The notes: generated from the sequence alone by a model not told the origin. Positions 46,915 through 58,110 are shown, counted from the first letter of the stretch. The stretch: DNA of 64,000 bases from Paulinella micropora (GCA_019918135.1 WBZZ01003063.1:1-64000); one strand, 5' to 3'. Numbers and translations are program-made.

Positions 46915-48041
46915 CTATTTCCCTCCAAACGAAGCTGCCGTCACTGTCAACCCGTACAGGCAAATTGTATGGCACCAATCCATCGGGGTGGTCCACCCAG
47001 TACGTACAACTCCAATTGTCTTTGCCCTCGTAATCCCATTAAACACCGCACCGTAGACTACATTGTCAGTGCACTGCCAGACGGGAAATTTATCGCATTT
47101 GCGAAGAATCCAGACTCCGTTGGCTCCCTTTCCTTCCGGTGCATGGTTTATGAGGCCACCGGCGTCTGAAGGAGGCAGCGTACCGATAGCGCATTGATCA
47201 TGAATGGTTTCGGAAACGCACCACAGCTTTCCGCCCAACTGCATTGTGTTATCGCCGGGAGCTGATATGGCCTTTGCGTATTCTACCGGATCGAGTTGCG
47301 GATCAATGCAAGTAGAAAAAAAACCAAGCAGCGGCATTTTCCCGGTCCCATCTATTATATCGCCCTCGTGCAGGCAGATCTCTCCATACTTTGCCCCGTT
47401 TACCGGTTTGAGCCACGGATTGAGCCTTCCCCCCCCCCCCAAAGGTTTTGCTCCCTGGCTGATTCATCACTGCGATTTCAAACTTGGGCAAAGTCGCCGC
47501 GAGAGGGACCTTTCTGCTCGCGATGCTTGCGATTTCCTGCACATCCCTACAGGATTACTTACACTGTGTATTGTTGCAATCGCATATTACATTAGTACCC
47601 ATCGTCTGTGTCCTTCGCAGATTGGGCACCGGTGGGGGTGGAGGCCGCCACGCTTCTCTCAGGAGACGGCGCTAAGTTTCGACGATACGGCGGGATACCC
47701 GGAAGCGGCGCGCTGGCTGGCCACGTGCCATTCGCGAAACGAATATGCGGCTCCACAAGCACGTCGACTGCTTTCTGCAAGAACTCCTTAGTGGGCGCGC
47801 CCGGGTTGTCATCCCAATACTTCTTGGTGGCTACGGGATCTATGTCCTCGTCGTCGCAGAAACGCAGGTCATCGATGACTTTACCCTCCACTCCGGGGAC
47901 CTCAGCCCTCACAGAAATGAGAGGCTGGCGCTTCTTCACCTTGAACGCCTTGGGGGCAGGTGTGCCCGGCTTCTCTGGCACCAGCTGTCGACCCGGCCTG
48001 CGCAAGACATCACTAATGCAATATTGGACCAAGCAGAGCAT
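46915..48041 (-). CDS. Possible SET-like protein (two exons)
   Basis: Exon to 47599, intron 47547-47598 (GTACTAAT...CTGTAG), then a second exon to 46915. The N-terminal exon is Pro-rich with DDLRFCDDEDIDP. The second exon has RLNPWLKPVNGAKYGEICL, then DPVEYAKAISA and GGLINHAPEGKGANGVW, which resembles the INHS...N core and preceding Tyr/Gly region of SET methyltransferases. This is a pattern judgement only. A G run at about 47428-47438 disturbs the frame by one base, probably a sequencing error. It ends in TAG 46915, beyond which the frame stays open. Confidence 0.45.
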
Positions 48042-48378
48042 ATTTACCCGATCAAAAAGACTACTTCGGGAGGCACTTGCTTGGTTACCACGAAATCAAG
48101 CTACAAAGCATATTGCATGGCACATATCTATTTATTGCTGCGTTTCATACCACCAAGTCCAGCCCGAGATTGCTCCAGTACTGCCCCTCAGGCAACCACC
48201 CAAAGTACGCAACCTTCGCGTCAGCCTCGTCCGGGCCATCGTCCACGGTGTACGCTATGACCACCCTGCGCATATCATGTTTATAATTGAAAACAAGCAG
48301 TGTTCAAATTGCATACGCTTTCATCTTGTTCCTCTGCTCCGGAAAATCGCGGCATTTCAGTGGCACTTGCCTATTTAA
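48042..48378. promoter_or_regulatory. Divergent promoter region of the 8.5-kb element
   Basis: Lies between the leftward SET-like gene and the rightward Lys/Ala-linker gene. No specific motif is identified. The first coding exons on either side may begin inside it, as neither start codon is certain. Confidence 0.35.
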
Positions 48379-50065
48379 GTGGAATTTGGTGCAGAATTTT
48401 CACAACTTATTCAACTTGGAAAAACCAACGCGCGAAGTCTCCCTCTGACTCGATCTGCATTGAGTAAGTACTTGAATACATGGTTGTTTTTGTCGAGACC
48501 ATCCAAAACTACCGTGTGGAACGCGAGGGGCGTGTCCAACCAACGTATCTTTGTTCAGGTTAACAATGAAGAAAAATGGGAGTTGTTGCAGGATTGCGAT
48601 ATTGCCCCCAAAGTCACTCTCCTGTACTATGATTTCCCAAGTCCAGACCCGACTGCAAAAGCTTGGGATACTGACAAGGTCCTGACTAACATGGTCTATA
48701 GGTATGCTCCCATAGGGAAAAGCGGCAAGTTTACGTGCGTAATGGAGACAAAACCATTTGACGCTACCCGGGAGGTAGCAGAAGGCACGCGAAGTAAACG
48801 TATCCGACCACATACTCAATAAAAGGCGTCTCCCACGGGGAAGTCCCCTCCACCAAAGAAGTCTGCCACATCAGAGATAAAGGTTTTTTTTATTTACTTA
48901 TTCTTTTTTTTTTTTTGCACACAGATTGTTTTGGGGGGGTTTGCGGGTGGTTGATGTTTGAGCAACTGCCCCAAGAAAACTATTTGCACACATACCACAA
49001 ACATTACATCAGAATCAAGAGCAAGCCTGGGGCTAGCTCCCATGCTAATAGGAGCTCCCAATTCCTCCTCCTTCCCACAAACCATGACTTATTCCGACAG
49101 GGTGCGCGAATGCGGGGGGGGGGGTGTTTGATGTTTGAGCAACTGCCCCAAGAAAGCTATTTGCACACATTCCACAAACATTCCATCAGAATCAAGAGCA
49201 AGCCTGGGGCTAGCTCCCATGCTAATAGAAGCTTCCAATTCCTCCTCGTTCCCACAAACCATGACTTATTCCGACAGGGTGCGCGAATGCGGGGGGGGCG
49301 CATGTGTGGTGATGTTTGTATAGTCCGCTGGCAAAGCCCCAGGAAGCAAAAAGGGATCAAAAAAGGGAGCAAAGAAGGCGGCATCCAAGGTGGCAGCAAA
49401 AAGCAGCGCGCGAAAGCTGACCTTCAGCCCCGACAGGTTGTCTTGACTAGCGTTGCATCTATACCAAACATGCATATATGCATGTGTGCGCAACAGCCAA
49501 TGCGACGCACCCGCAGCTGAAGCTCAAGCTCCTGCTGCCAAGGCTGCTTCTGCTGCAGAAGCCAAAGCTGCTGCAGCTGCTGCTGCTGTAGCAGCGAAGG
49601 ATGGAAGCACTGGCGAGACTGGAGTGTAATCATAATTATCTCGCCCTTCTGCCTGAGTGCGAATGGTATGCAAACTGTAGGTTCGTTATTGACCAGCCCG
49701 AGAAGGGCGGCGATGTCCTCAAGGATTTGGAAGAGCTCAGCAAAATCAGCAGCGCGACGAAGGCTGGCCTCTTAGGCGCCGATACTGTCGTGCGCTTGGA
49801 CAAGGAAACGCCGGATGGTCTGACGCCGGAGGGTCCGACCTTGAATGGGAAGGAGGATGACGGGTCTGTAATCGACGTTACAAAGCTCCAGGAAGAGTCA
49901 GGTGCTGCGAGCGAGGGCAATAATGATTCACCGATGCCCGGGTCCCAAGTGAGTACGCGAGCTCAGGCCTTGCGCAAATCCAACTTGACCTTCATCATCA
50001 AGCCCACCACGCAATATTACTACAAATATGCGTACTCAGCGTCCCCCGAAGGTTGGACCGTGTGA
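48379..50065 (+). CDS. Four-exon protein with Lys/Ala-rich linker
   Basis: Exons 48379-48882, 49324-49436, 49497-49625 and 49681-50065. The introns start GTTTTT, GTTGTC and GTAATC and end ATAG, ACAG and GTAG. Together 1131 bases, exactly 377 codons, ending in TGA. The N-terminal domain (RIFVQVNNEEKWELLQDCD) leads to a histone-H1-like linker (GSKKGSKKGAKKAASKVAAK, then an Ala-rich stretch) and a C-terminal domain ending YYYKYAYSASPEGW. TAA at 48820 sits inside the first exon between THTQ and KASPTGKS with good coding sense on both sides. Probably chromatin- or DNA-associated. The first Met is not clear: the frame opens at a GTG. Confidence 0.6.
48883..49323 (+). repeat. Intron holding a 178-bp tandem duplication
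   Basis: The intron between exons 1 and 2 is 441 nt. Two copies of a 178-bp unit (from GATGTTTGAGCAACTG, about 48952 and 49130) and the start of a third explain its length; other introns here are about 55 nt. G runs mark the unit junctions. Confidence 0.6.
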
Positions 50066-50449
50066 TCCTTGGTGCACCCGCTTTTCACTTTTGAACAGCG
50101 TGTGGAGCAGGAAAAACGTTGATTCTGGTATTTGTATACTGCTTGCGTCTCGACAGTGTCATGCATCATATAATCGTGCTTTTTTTCTCAGGACGAGTGG
50201 TTCATAATTGCTTCAGACATTTGAATCGGGCGTCTTCGCGCGGTAGCTATGGTTTCTTTTTCCGTTTTGCGAATGCTTTTTTTTCAGCCAAAGTAGCAAA
50301 ATGTCTTTTCTGACTGGACTAGCTTCCAATTCAGAAACAGGTTTTGAAGCATTCCGCCTTGCACGAGAAAGAGCAGACAGAACAAGGTCCATCTGTTGTT
50401 GGCACACGCAAACAAACAATAACGACCTTGTAAATCTAACGAATCACAG

Positions 50450-53115
50450 CGGCCTGCATTCTCCGCCACTGGTACCTCATCTTCACCCACCGGCAGCACC
50501 TTTAGTGACGATTTCAGTACGCCTGGGAGCACTCGTTCCAGACAGCGCATTGATGAGACGAGAGTGGACCCCAAGCATGCCAAGCGGCTGGAAAAAAGCA
50601 GAAAGTATCAGGCCAACAAGCGGGCTGGACGTGCTCTTGCTGCAGAGGTTGATGATGAGGGGTTGGAGCAGCTTTTGTTGTCTAAAGAGGGGCAGCAGAT
50701 GTTTCCCAAAGTCGCGGCTGCGTTTGCGCAGAACCAGGCGGCTGCGCAAGCAGTGAAGTCAATGGTAGAAAGTTTGCAAAAGAAATCAGCTCATAAGCAG
50801 GCAATAGTAGGAAAGCTTCGTGGTCTAATGACTGCAAAGTAGGTCCATGATTTCTTCCAGAACGTAAGCGACCGATATGCGAGAAAGGCCGCAGCTGCAG
50901 TAAAGAAGGTGGAGGCAGATTTGCAGGCGGGTAGAAAGCCTGAGAAGCAGGACATTTTCACTCAGGAGGTCATGACTGATGCACACCGCGACAAAGTCAC
51001 GCCGCTTGAGAAGCGAATCACTGCCGATTGCGTCAAAGAACATTTGGGGGCGAAGTCTGGTTCGAACGCAGCATTCTGGTACGGCAACCTAGATTCTTTC
51101 CATGACTGGTACAGAACCGACGCACGCCCCAACATTTACAAGCAATTGTGTAGCGAATCGGGAGATTGGCGCAAATTGGTGGAAAATATGAACGGTGGTA
51201 AGTGGTTAACAGACAACGCGCAGGCCATGCTTTGCGAGGGAAAGTGCGTGCAGCCAGGCAGCAGTGATGTCTGCCATCATTTTTACCGACCCCGCAGCCG
51301 TCCGACAGTAGCAAGTATTCTCCGGGAGCAGGAAGTATTTTTCCGGTGCGTGTCGAAAACTGTTCCGTGCAAATGGCGCGATAATTGGGAGAAGTGGAAG
51401 GCGGAGCTTACACGGTTGGAACACGGCGAAAAGACTGCGAAAACTGCCGCAAAGGTCCGCAAACTAAGAAGCAAAGTCGCTAAGTGCCAGCGTCACGATG
51501 GCCAGTATCAGGTACAGCGCAGGTATGTTTTTTGTTTTAGAATGACAGCAAACATTTGCTTTTTTGTGCTCGCAGCCACACACAAACCGAAATCGATGCA
51601 CTGGAGGCGGGGTCCGGCGCGTACGTAGTATACCAAGATTACATATCATGGTACTCTGAGAACGGGACGAAGATGAATGATTTAGTATTTACTATTGTCA
51701 CCCGGCGGACGGACGGGGAATTGCAGTACGAATACGTTCATAACATCATGCGATGCGAGCATTCCAGTGCAAGAACGCGATACGAGAAGCGAAGGGCAAG
51801 GAGGGAGTGGAGAGATCCATGTCTTCCCGGTCCCGGTATTCGAACAGGCGATGTTGCAGGAGATTTCCAGAATTATGACTGCATCTTTGCTGAGTCTTGG
51901 TACTTTGTTTGCGTACATTGTGTTCGCAATTTGTTAGCTTGCTGTCTAGGTACAAGGCAAAGTATGGTGTTGAGTTGCGCTCCGACATGCTGTGCGCCTA
52001 TCACTCTTACAACCCCTGCGACGGGATTAAATGCATGCATTCAGAGGTTTTTCTGAAGGATCAAATGGAGCAGGGCAGGCCAATTGAATTCGTTGAGGAT
52101 TGGTTGCAGTCGGCGGCGGGTGCAGGATACGAGAATCACCGGTACTATGGGCATGACGCATATGTAATCGAAGGGTGGGTGAGGAGGAATCCAGTCAACC
52201 CCCGGAAGCTGACGTCCTGGCATTTGCGGGAGTTGCGTTCGTGGGTATACTAGAAGCAAGGCGACAACGACGAGAAGGTATTCACGCCTGGCATTGCCTA
52301 TGGTGCATTTCATAGCGACCTGGAATTCAAAGACCGGGTCATAGTCGATATTCGGCAGGACAAGGATGCCGGGGGGAAAAGGTGTGAGAAGTGCACGCAG
52401 CATTTCATGAAACCTTGCCCCGCACACAAGAAAGGTGAGAGGTGCCATGCAGCGAGGCGTCGGGTTGGGGGGGCTAGCGCTCGCAGTCCATGTCCGGTCC
52501 GCAGCCACTGACGGGATGGACGACGACGAAAAAGCTGCTTACTTCGACGCCCTTGGGCGCAATAGGAGAGCGCGCAAAAAAAAGGAAAAGGGGAGGTTTA
52601 GGGACCTCAACAAGGAAGCTCTCGTAGAACTTCTGGGTAACTTGGGCCTGTCCACTGATGGCAAAGTGGAGGTACTTAGGCAGCGGTTGGAGGACGCAGT
52701 ACCAGCGAACAAGGAGGGCGCGAAGAAGGGCGCGAAGAAGGGCGCGAAGAAGGGCGCGAAGAAGGGCACGAAGAAGGACGCGAAGAAGGGAGCGCAAAAG
52801 CGCAAGCGTGCCAATCAGCCTGCGGTAGTGCGTAGCGCAAAAAAATCCCGGCGGGCGGCAGCGCAAGTCAACTACGCAGAGTCCGACGCGGAGGAAGGCG
52901 AGGACGAAGAATGGCAAGAGGAGGGCGAGGAGGAGGAAGTGGAGGAGGAGGAGAAGGAGGAGCGAGCGGCTGTGGACGTGGGTGGCGTGTGGACTTGTAA
53001 ATATTGCCAGTTTGAAAACAAAGGGCCTCCGCCGGGCAGCGATGGTTGTGAGGGATGCAAGCTTTGCGGAGGGGGGCTGACTGGATCGGAGGAAGACGAT
53101 GAGGAGTACAGCTGA
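50450..53115 (+). CDS. Long multi-exon protein with SAP domain and RanBP2-type zinc finger
   Basis: Introns 51523-51575, 51900-51949 and 52435-52486 have GT-AG ends and keep one frame. From 50843 to TGA 53113-53115 the spliced length is 2118 bases, 706 codons. Order: helical N-terminus; conserved core with AFWYGNLDSFHDWY and several Cys; YGVELRSDMLCAYHSYNPCDGIKCMHSE; a Cys/His cluster CEKCTQHFMKPCPAH; SAP motif KEALVELLGNLGLSTDGKVEVL; KKGA repeats; an acidic stretch; RanBP2-type finger WTCKYCQFEN...CEGCKLC. TAG at 50840 and 52251 lie in frame. The HSYNPCDG stretch recalls conserved motifs of some transposon ORFs, so this may be the transposase. The 5' end is unclear. Confidence 0.6.
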
Positions 53116-53895
53116 TTTAAAGTGTAACAATTTACAAATGATCAGCGTGGAAGTAAGCAGCTTTTTTTGCTTTAGGTCGGCAGGGCTGGCTATGGTAGGT
53201 CGGTGGCGCCGGGAGTCACTGTACGGCCGCAAAGTGGCGCAGTGTGAGGAAGGTTTGAGGTATTTAATGATTTTATCTCTTTTTTCCTGTTTTCATAGCA
53301 TTTATAGTGTTGTTTGTGTTGCAAACGATCCCCGACTTGAGGTAAGACTTGGGCTGACTGACGGGATGGGAAATCGGACTGCGTGTCGGCTGGTGGGCCG
53401 CTAAGTGGCGCCCCGAGCGGGTTTGTGCAACAAACAGCAATATATGTTCAGATTATTTGTTTTCATTGCATTTTCAAAGAATGTTCGTGACTCTGGAGCG
53501 CACGAATGCGAGAAATGCCTAGGGCATGCGAAGATGGCGCGGGTGGGACAGTGCGGTGCGGGGGCGTGGACTATGCGTGTTCAAGTGGCACCAGACGCAA
53601 TGACTATCATAAAATAAATCAATTCTTGATTTTGTTTATTGAAATATTCGAAAATGCCATGAAAACAAGTATTACGTCGTAATATGCAACCAGCAACATA
53701 GGATTTCCATAGAATACTGCACGTGATTGGGTTCACTTGCGCACAGTAGGAATAAGATGTGTCATGCAATGGTGCGGAGTAAAACCGAATGCTTACTTAT
53801 GAAAAATTAAGTTGTTTTTGCGTAATTATTACTAGAATTAATCATATAAAACGATTGGAAATGAAAATCTCAAAATTTTAATAATCTGCAAACTC
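53116..53895. other. Right subterminal region of the 8.5-kb element
   Basis: No gene. It contains TTTGTTTTCATTGCATTTT near 53456, which recurs (minus strand) near 45725 close to the other end, and a looser copy near 53284. These may be subterminal recognition or 3'-end signals. Confidence 0.5.
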
Positions 53896-53949
53896 CGCAA
53901 AATCGTACGACCAGACCGAGACCGGCCCCTGGTATTTTCAGAGAGTCAT
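53896..53949 (-). repeat. Right terminal inverted repeat
   Basis: Inverted counterpart of 45427-45480, ending CAGAGAGTCAT followed by CACAC. Confidence 0.8.
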
Positions 53950-55461
53950 CACACTCAAGCACTACAAACGTGTTGTGTGGTGTCAAATAGGTCAGCAAGG
54001 ACAAGAACTCAGATACCGAGCGGCTCCCAAGACATCAGCAGCAAGTGTGTGAAGAGTCAGCAGCACTCGGTACACACACACGCATACACACACACGAAAA
54101 CACTCACAAACACACACCCCTAACTCAAAAGGCAAAGCTTCGGTCGGTTTTTGAGTTGGGAGAGAATCTTTTACAGGAAAATAACAGTGACCTATTGTGC
54201 TGAGCCCAGAAAGGCTCATTGAAAACCTTTTTGTACGTTCTCTACTGTGTACGCACAGGGGTGTATAGGTAGCAAACAGACTTGTTTGTGAACAACGAGT
54301 GTGGTGTAAATTGCCAGGGTGCACAAGCATACGTCGACTGGTGCACGAGAGAACTCAGCAAGGCTTTCTCCAAGCGAAGGGGAGGGTGAGTCAACTCAAA
54401 CCTTGACTGTGGGACAGTGTGTGTGTGTGTGTGGGTTGGTTGTTGTGTTGTGTTGCGTTGTGCTTGACACAAGCATTGCTCACACAGTGAACATAACACA
54501 GGAAAACAAAACAAACACAACAACACAGTTACACAAGAGACACACGACACTGCTCGTTTCGACCCCACGAGGGGCACAATGAAAATTGCGTGGGTAGGCT
54601 CTGCAACGAGATCATCCACAGCAATAAGATTAGACATGTCTGCGGGAACAGACACAAACAACGCATCTGCCTCGAATGAGGGGTTCGTAACTCCAGCAAG
54701 GGGGGGAGGAAGAACGGAGGAAGAAACGATTCCCGTTCCCCATGGAGAAACGCGGACAATGTAGCGGTCATACAACTAAACATTCGACAATCTTGGGGGT
54801 ATCCCTTTTTCCGAAATTTTCCATGAAGTATATGGACTTTTTTGAAAACGTGTGGAAATGAAAGGAAATCAATTCACTGATTGCAGAACATATAAAAATA
54901 ATATTAAAACATGTTTTTATTAATTGTAATACACTTTAACTTCATCTTCAGAGGTGGGCAGGAACCGGTCCGACACGGTAATCTTTCTCCTTTTTCATAG
55001 TCCCGGCTACTATGAATCTATGATGATAACAATGCCCAACATGCAGAATTTGCTTTTAAGTTTGTTTATCTTTGTTTACATTAAGCATTTTACTTTATTA
55101 TGATAATAAACATTGCTTTTACCTACAATAAATTCCCCCCGGGGTGGGGGGGAGGGGGGAGGGGGGAACGGGGGAGGAAGAGAAGTGCGATGTCGCCACG
55201 CAAAATACATAGATTCTACAACAAAATTTCTTTAATTACTAAAAAAAATAATAAATCTAACTCCGTAATATCATACTAACTAAATTAGAAGTTTGTTTAA
55301 CTCTTGCACGCGACAAACGTTCTTAATCACGCTTTCGACCATAACAAACCTGCCAGTGCAAAAAATTACGATTAATACTACACTACTACAAAGAAAAAAA
55401 ACACAAAACAAATTCAAACATCTTTCAGATGAAGGAGAAAAGTGAAAGCTATGCAAACTAC
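53950..55461. other. Non-coding stretch with G-rich tract
   Basis: Right flank of the element, no supported gene. At 55134-55176 a run of G blocks separated by single bases could form a G-quadruplex. The rest is AT-rich. Confidence 0.35.
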
Positions 55462-56094
55462 CTGGTGCGTGCATTTGAAGTTAGCGCCGAGTCAGCGCAA
55501 GCGATGCTAAAACAAACTCCCATGCGTTAGGTGAGCTGGGAGCGGTGAGACCGGTGCCGCGTTGGGGGGTGGAAGGTGAGTTACCAGCAGACAGAGCGCC
55601 AGCTGCCATCCGCGCGATGAGATCCTCCAGCAAGCTTTCTCTCTCGCTCTTACTATTTTTGTTGTTGTTGTTGTTGTTGTTGCTGTTGTTGTTGCTGATG
55701 TTGTTGTTGTTGTTATCATTATCATCATAGTTTTTCTTGTTCTTGTTATTCTTCTTCATCTTCTTCTTCACTCTCTCGTTCTCTTCTTCTGAGCTTTCCT
55801 CCTCCTCCTCCTCCTCCTCCTCCTTCTCCTTCTTCGAATTCTTCCTCTTTCTTCTCTCCTCTTCCCGTTGTCGCTTCTCTTGCGCCTCTTTTTCCTTCCG
55901 ATCTTGCGCTTCTTTTTTCTTCCTTTCCTCCTCTCTCAACTTTCTTTCTTCTGCTAGCATTTCCTTAATGGATGCGGCTTGTTCTGACATTGCCTTGTTC
56001 ACAAGATCCTGAACGACTTCTTTCGACACGCCGGCGGACGAACTACCCTGAATACAATACCGGTCGCCGTTGTTTTGAAAGAAGTCGTTCATTT
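55462..56094 (-). CDS. Glu/Lys coiled-coil protein exon
   Basis: Leftward exon between a likely acceptor (GTTCGCAAG at 56095) and a donor GTAGTTTG at 55461. It starts MNDFFQNNGDRY, then has a long Glu/Lys/Arg coiled coil, an Asn-rich microsatellite-coded tract (GTT repeats on the plus strand) and a tail with ERESLLEDLIARMAAG. TAA at 55481 is inside the exon if the donor is right. The motif DFFQN..DRY also occurs in the long gene of the 8.5-kb element (50843). Function unknown. Confidence 0.45.
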
Positions 56095-56151
56095 CTTGCG
56101 AACAAGGCAGTGGCAGAACAAACCAACAGCAACGACAACAACAACAACAAA

Positions 56152-56156
<5 letters not shown>

Positions 56157-56221
<65 letters not shown>
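56157..56221. repeat. (AAT)n microsatellite
   Basis: Lies just upstream of the coiled-coil exon and leads into an inverted family B unit. Confidence 0.9.
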
Positions 56222-56222
<1 letters not shown>

Positions 56223-56397
56223 GTATATCTCCTGCCAATTGCTGAGACAAAAGGCCATGTGCATCCAGTCCTCCATTCCATAAGGAAAGTCTCCACACCA
56301 ATCGGTGGAATAAAGGAAGTGACGGCATAGAACATCACTCTAGGAGCTTTATACCAATCAGCCCATGGAAAGGGACCGATGGCCTATGTACTCCCTA
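56222..56397 (-). mobile_element. (ATT)n-associated repeat, family B
   Basis: Inverted copy of the unit at 21615-21787, between two (AAT)n runs. Confidence 0.7.
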
Positions 56398-56447
<50 letters not shown>

Positions 56448-56448
<1 letters not shown>

Positions 56449-56594
56449 GTTTGAAAAAAAAATGTCAGCGCTTCCCGTTAGAGAGATTATACTCGGAAAA
56501 AAAAGACAGGGAAAGGCTCACTGATAGAATGCCACACACACTAGCTAGCCATACTAAAGCTAGTAGCTATACTCCCCTCTCTAAACTATATGCT
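56448..56594 (+). repeat. (ATT)n-associated repeat, family D
   Basis: About 147-bp unit with GACAGCGCTTCCCGTTAGA (here GTCAGCG...), AGACAGGGAAAGGCTCACTG, CCACACACACTAGCTA and CTCCCCTCTCTAAACTAT. Further copies at 57953-58090, 60650-60797 and, inverted, 63924-64000. No coding capacity. Confidence 0.7.
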
Positions 56595-56609
56595 GCGGCG
56601 CCCAAAGAG

Positions 56610-56662
56610 ACCTTTTGACCCCCCCCCCCCCGGGGGCCCCCCCCCCCCGGGGGCCCCCCCCC
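56610..56662. repeat. Alternating poly-C/poly-G palindromic tract
   Basis: Blocks of Cs and Gs alternate (C12 G5 C12 G5 C9), able to form very stable hairpins. Likely to be difficult to sequence or assemble. Confidence 0.8.
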
Positions 56663-56703
56663 TCACAAAAAAAAAGAAAAAGAAGAAGAAGGAGTAGGAA
56701 AGA

Positions 56704-57230
56704 TTATACCTCCAACGACATGTCCACTTCATCAGCGTCGACCGCGGGCTTTTTGGACTTCGGCTTGCCTAGTCACGTCAGAAATTAGAAACACTGAAAA
56801 AAAAGCACACAAAAAAAGATGAAATTTGCTAGTACCTGGCTTTTTCTTGCTGGACCCCTTAGGCATAGGAGGCTCAGGGGTCTCTTCTTCTTCAGGGACG
56901 TCTGGAACGTCTGGAACATCGTCGACGTCGATGGATTCTGCACAAAGAACCAAACAATATTACATACATCCTTCATTTTTCATTACATACAATGTTGCTA
57001 CCGAATCTCAGTTTTTTTGGCCTGCCCGAAGAGCGAGGCTCAGTCGGGCCCTTTTTTTGATTCTTCTTCTAACGTTTCAGGCGAGCATGCAGTAAATATG
57101 CAAAATAAAGAAAAGGAAGATGCCAAAAAAAACAAAAACAAAAACAAAAAAAAAAAAAAAAAAAAAAAAAAAGATGGAGCTGGTGGAGAAAAAGAATAAT
57201 AACATGTATATGAAGAAGAAAAAGAAAAAT

Positions 57231-57266
<36 letters not shown>

Positions 57267-57780
57267 AGAAGAAGAAGAAGAAGAAGAAGAAATGACCTTG
57301 TTTGCTTCGTACAGAAGCAAAAGCTCCCGCTTCCGCCAGTTGCAAATCATAGGCGGGTTCGTGGGGTTACCGACGTAGAGGAGCCACGCGGGCTTCACCT
57401 GCTTCTCGAAGTCCATCGGCGACGGATCAAGCATGCAAGAGTGTTTAAGGTTAAAACCAAAAAAACCCATGAGCTGATATTGGATTTCGTCAGCCTTGCC
57501 ATCGCCGTCAGTGTCGACCTCGCGCGCAGCAAAAATGAAGCGCTTCGATCCTGCAACATCCAAGTATAAAAAATATGTGCAGCTTGTGAATTTTGAAAAA
57601 CATACAGTACCTCGATTGACTTGCGCAGGAGTCTTCTTGCGCCAACCAATGGGAAAGACAATGAAGAGCCTGCAAATAAAAAATAAACAATCAGTTTATA
57701 AAAATCTTTCATACTTATAGGGAAAAAGACCCGGGAGCACAAGGTGAAGTTTCACCCTCACATGTCTCCACTTGCGTGGA
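56704..57780 (-). CDS. Multi-exon protein with EF-hand-like loop
   Basis: Leftward exons inferred from GT-AG sites: about 57715-57780, 57611-57669, 57297-57550, about 56999-57068, 56836-56937 and 56704-56768; introns include 57670-57714 (45 nt), 57551-57610 (60 nt) and 56769-56835 (67 nt). Joined frames give VRVKLHLVLPGLFPYK, LFIVFPIGWRKKTPAQVNR, a calcium-loop-like DTDGDGKADEIQ, KPAWLLYVGNPTNPP, then a basic tail with GRPKK and an acidic DVDDVPDVPDVP stretch. Function unknown. The 5' end and the exon around 57000 are uncertain. The intron at about 57069-57296 contains long A and GAA runs. Confidence 0.5.
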
Positions 57781-57952
57781 CGCCTTCAGTTCGAAATTGT
57801 TGTACTTTGTAAGTGCAACGTCGAGCGCGAGCGCCCCCTCCCGATGTTTGTTGTCCTCGGATGTGAACTTAAAGAGCAAGCTAATTAAAGCAGCAGCAAA
57901 AGAGGAATAATAATAATAATAATAATAAAAAGAGAGTTTAAATTAAAAAAAA

Positions 57953-58090
57953 ATGGCAGCGCTTCCCGTTAGAAGAAATATACTCGAAAAAAAAAACAGG
58001 GAAAGGCTCACTGATAACTGATAGAAGGCCACACACACTAGCTAACTATACTAAAGCTAAGTATCTATACTCCCCTCTCTAAACTATGCT
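57953..58090 (+). repeat. (ATT)n-associated repeat, family D
   Basis: Copy with a private duplication (GATAACTGATAGA) in the middle. Confidence 0.7.
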
Positions 58091-58110
58091 ATCGAATAAT
58101 AATAATAACA

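Larger units (their letters stand above)
45427..53949. mobile_element. 8.5-kb element with terminal inverted repeats and four genes
   Basis: The left end ATGACCCTCTGAAAAATACC and the inverted right end ATGACTCTCTGAAAATACC continue with CAGGGGCCGG and a further matching GTCGTACG block, about 55 bp of imperfect TIR. CAC immediately flanks each end and may be a 3-bp target duplication. Inside are two leftward genes (45819-46821, 46915-48041) and two rightward genes (48379-50065, about 50450-53115), divergent from 48042-48378. All have introns of about 50-60 nt, and the frames splice exactly. No RT or rve integrase is present; the long rightward gene is the best transposase candidate. I do not recognise the family. 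Confidence 0.75.

Noticed and set aside
51523..51540. 18-nt intron GTATGTTTTTTGTTTTAG
   Set aside because: Too short compared with all other introns here; the acceptor at 51575 gives 53 nt and preserves the frame.
54242..54775. 177-codon leftward frame
   Set aside because: Composition follows CA/GT-rich DNA, no motif, no splice sites or start context; not supported as a gene.
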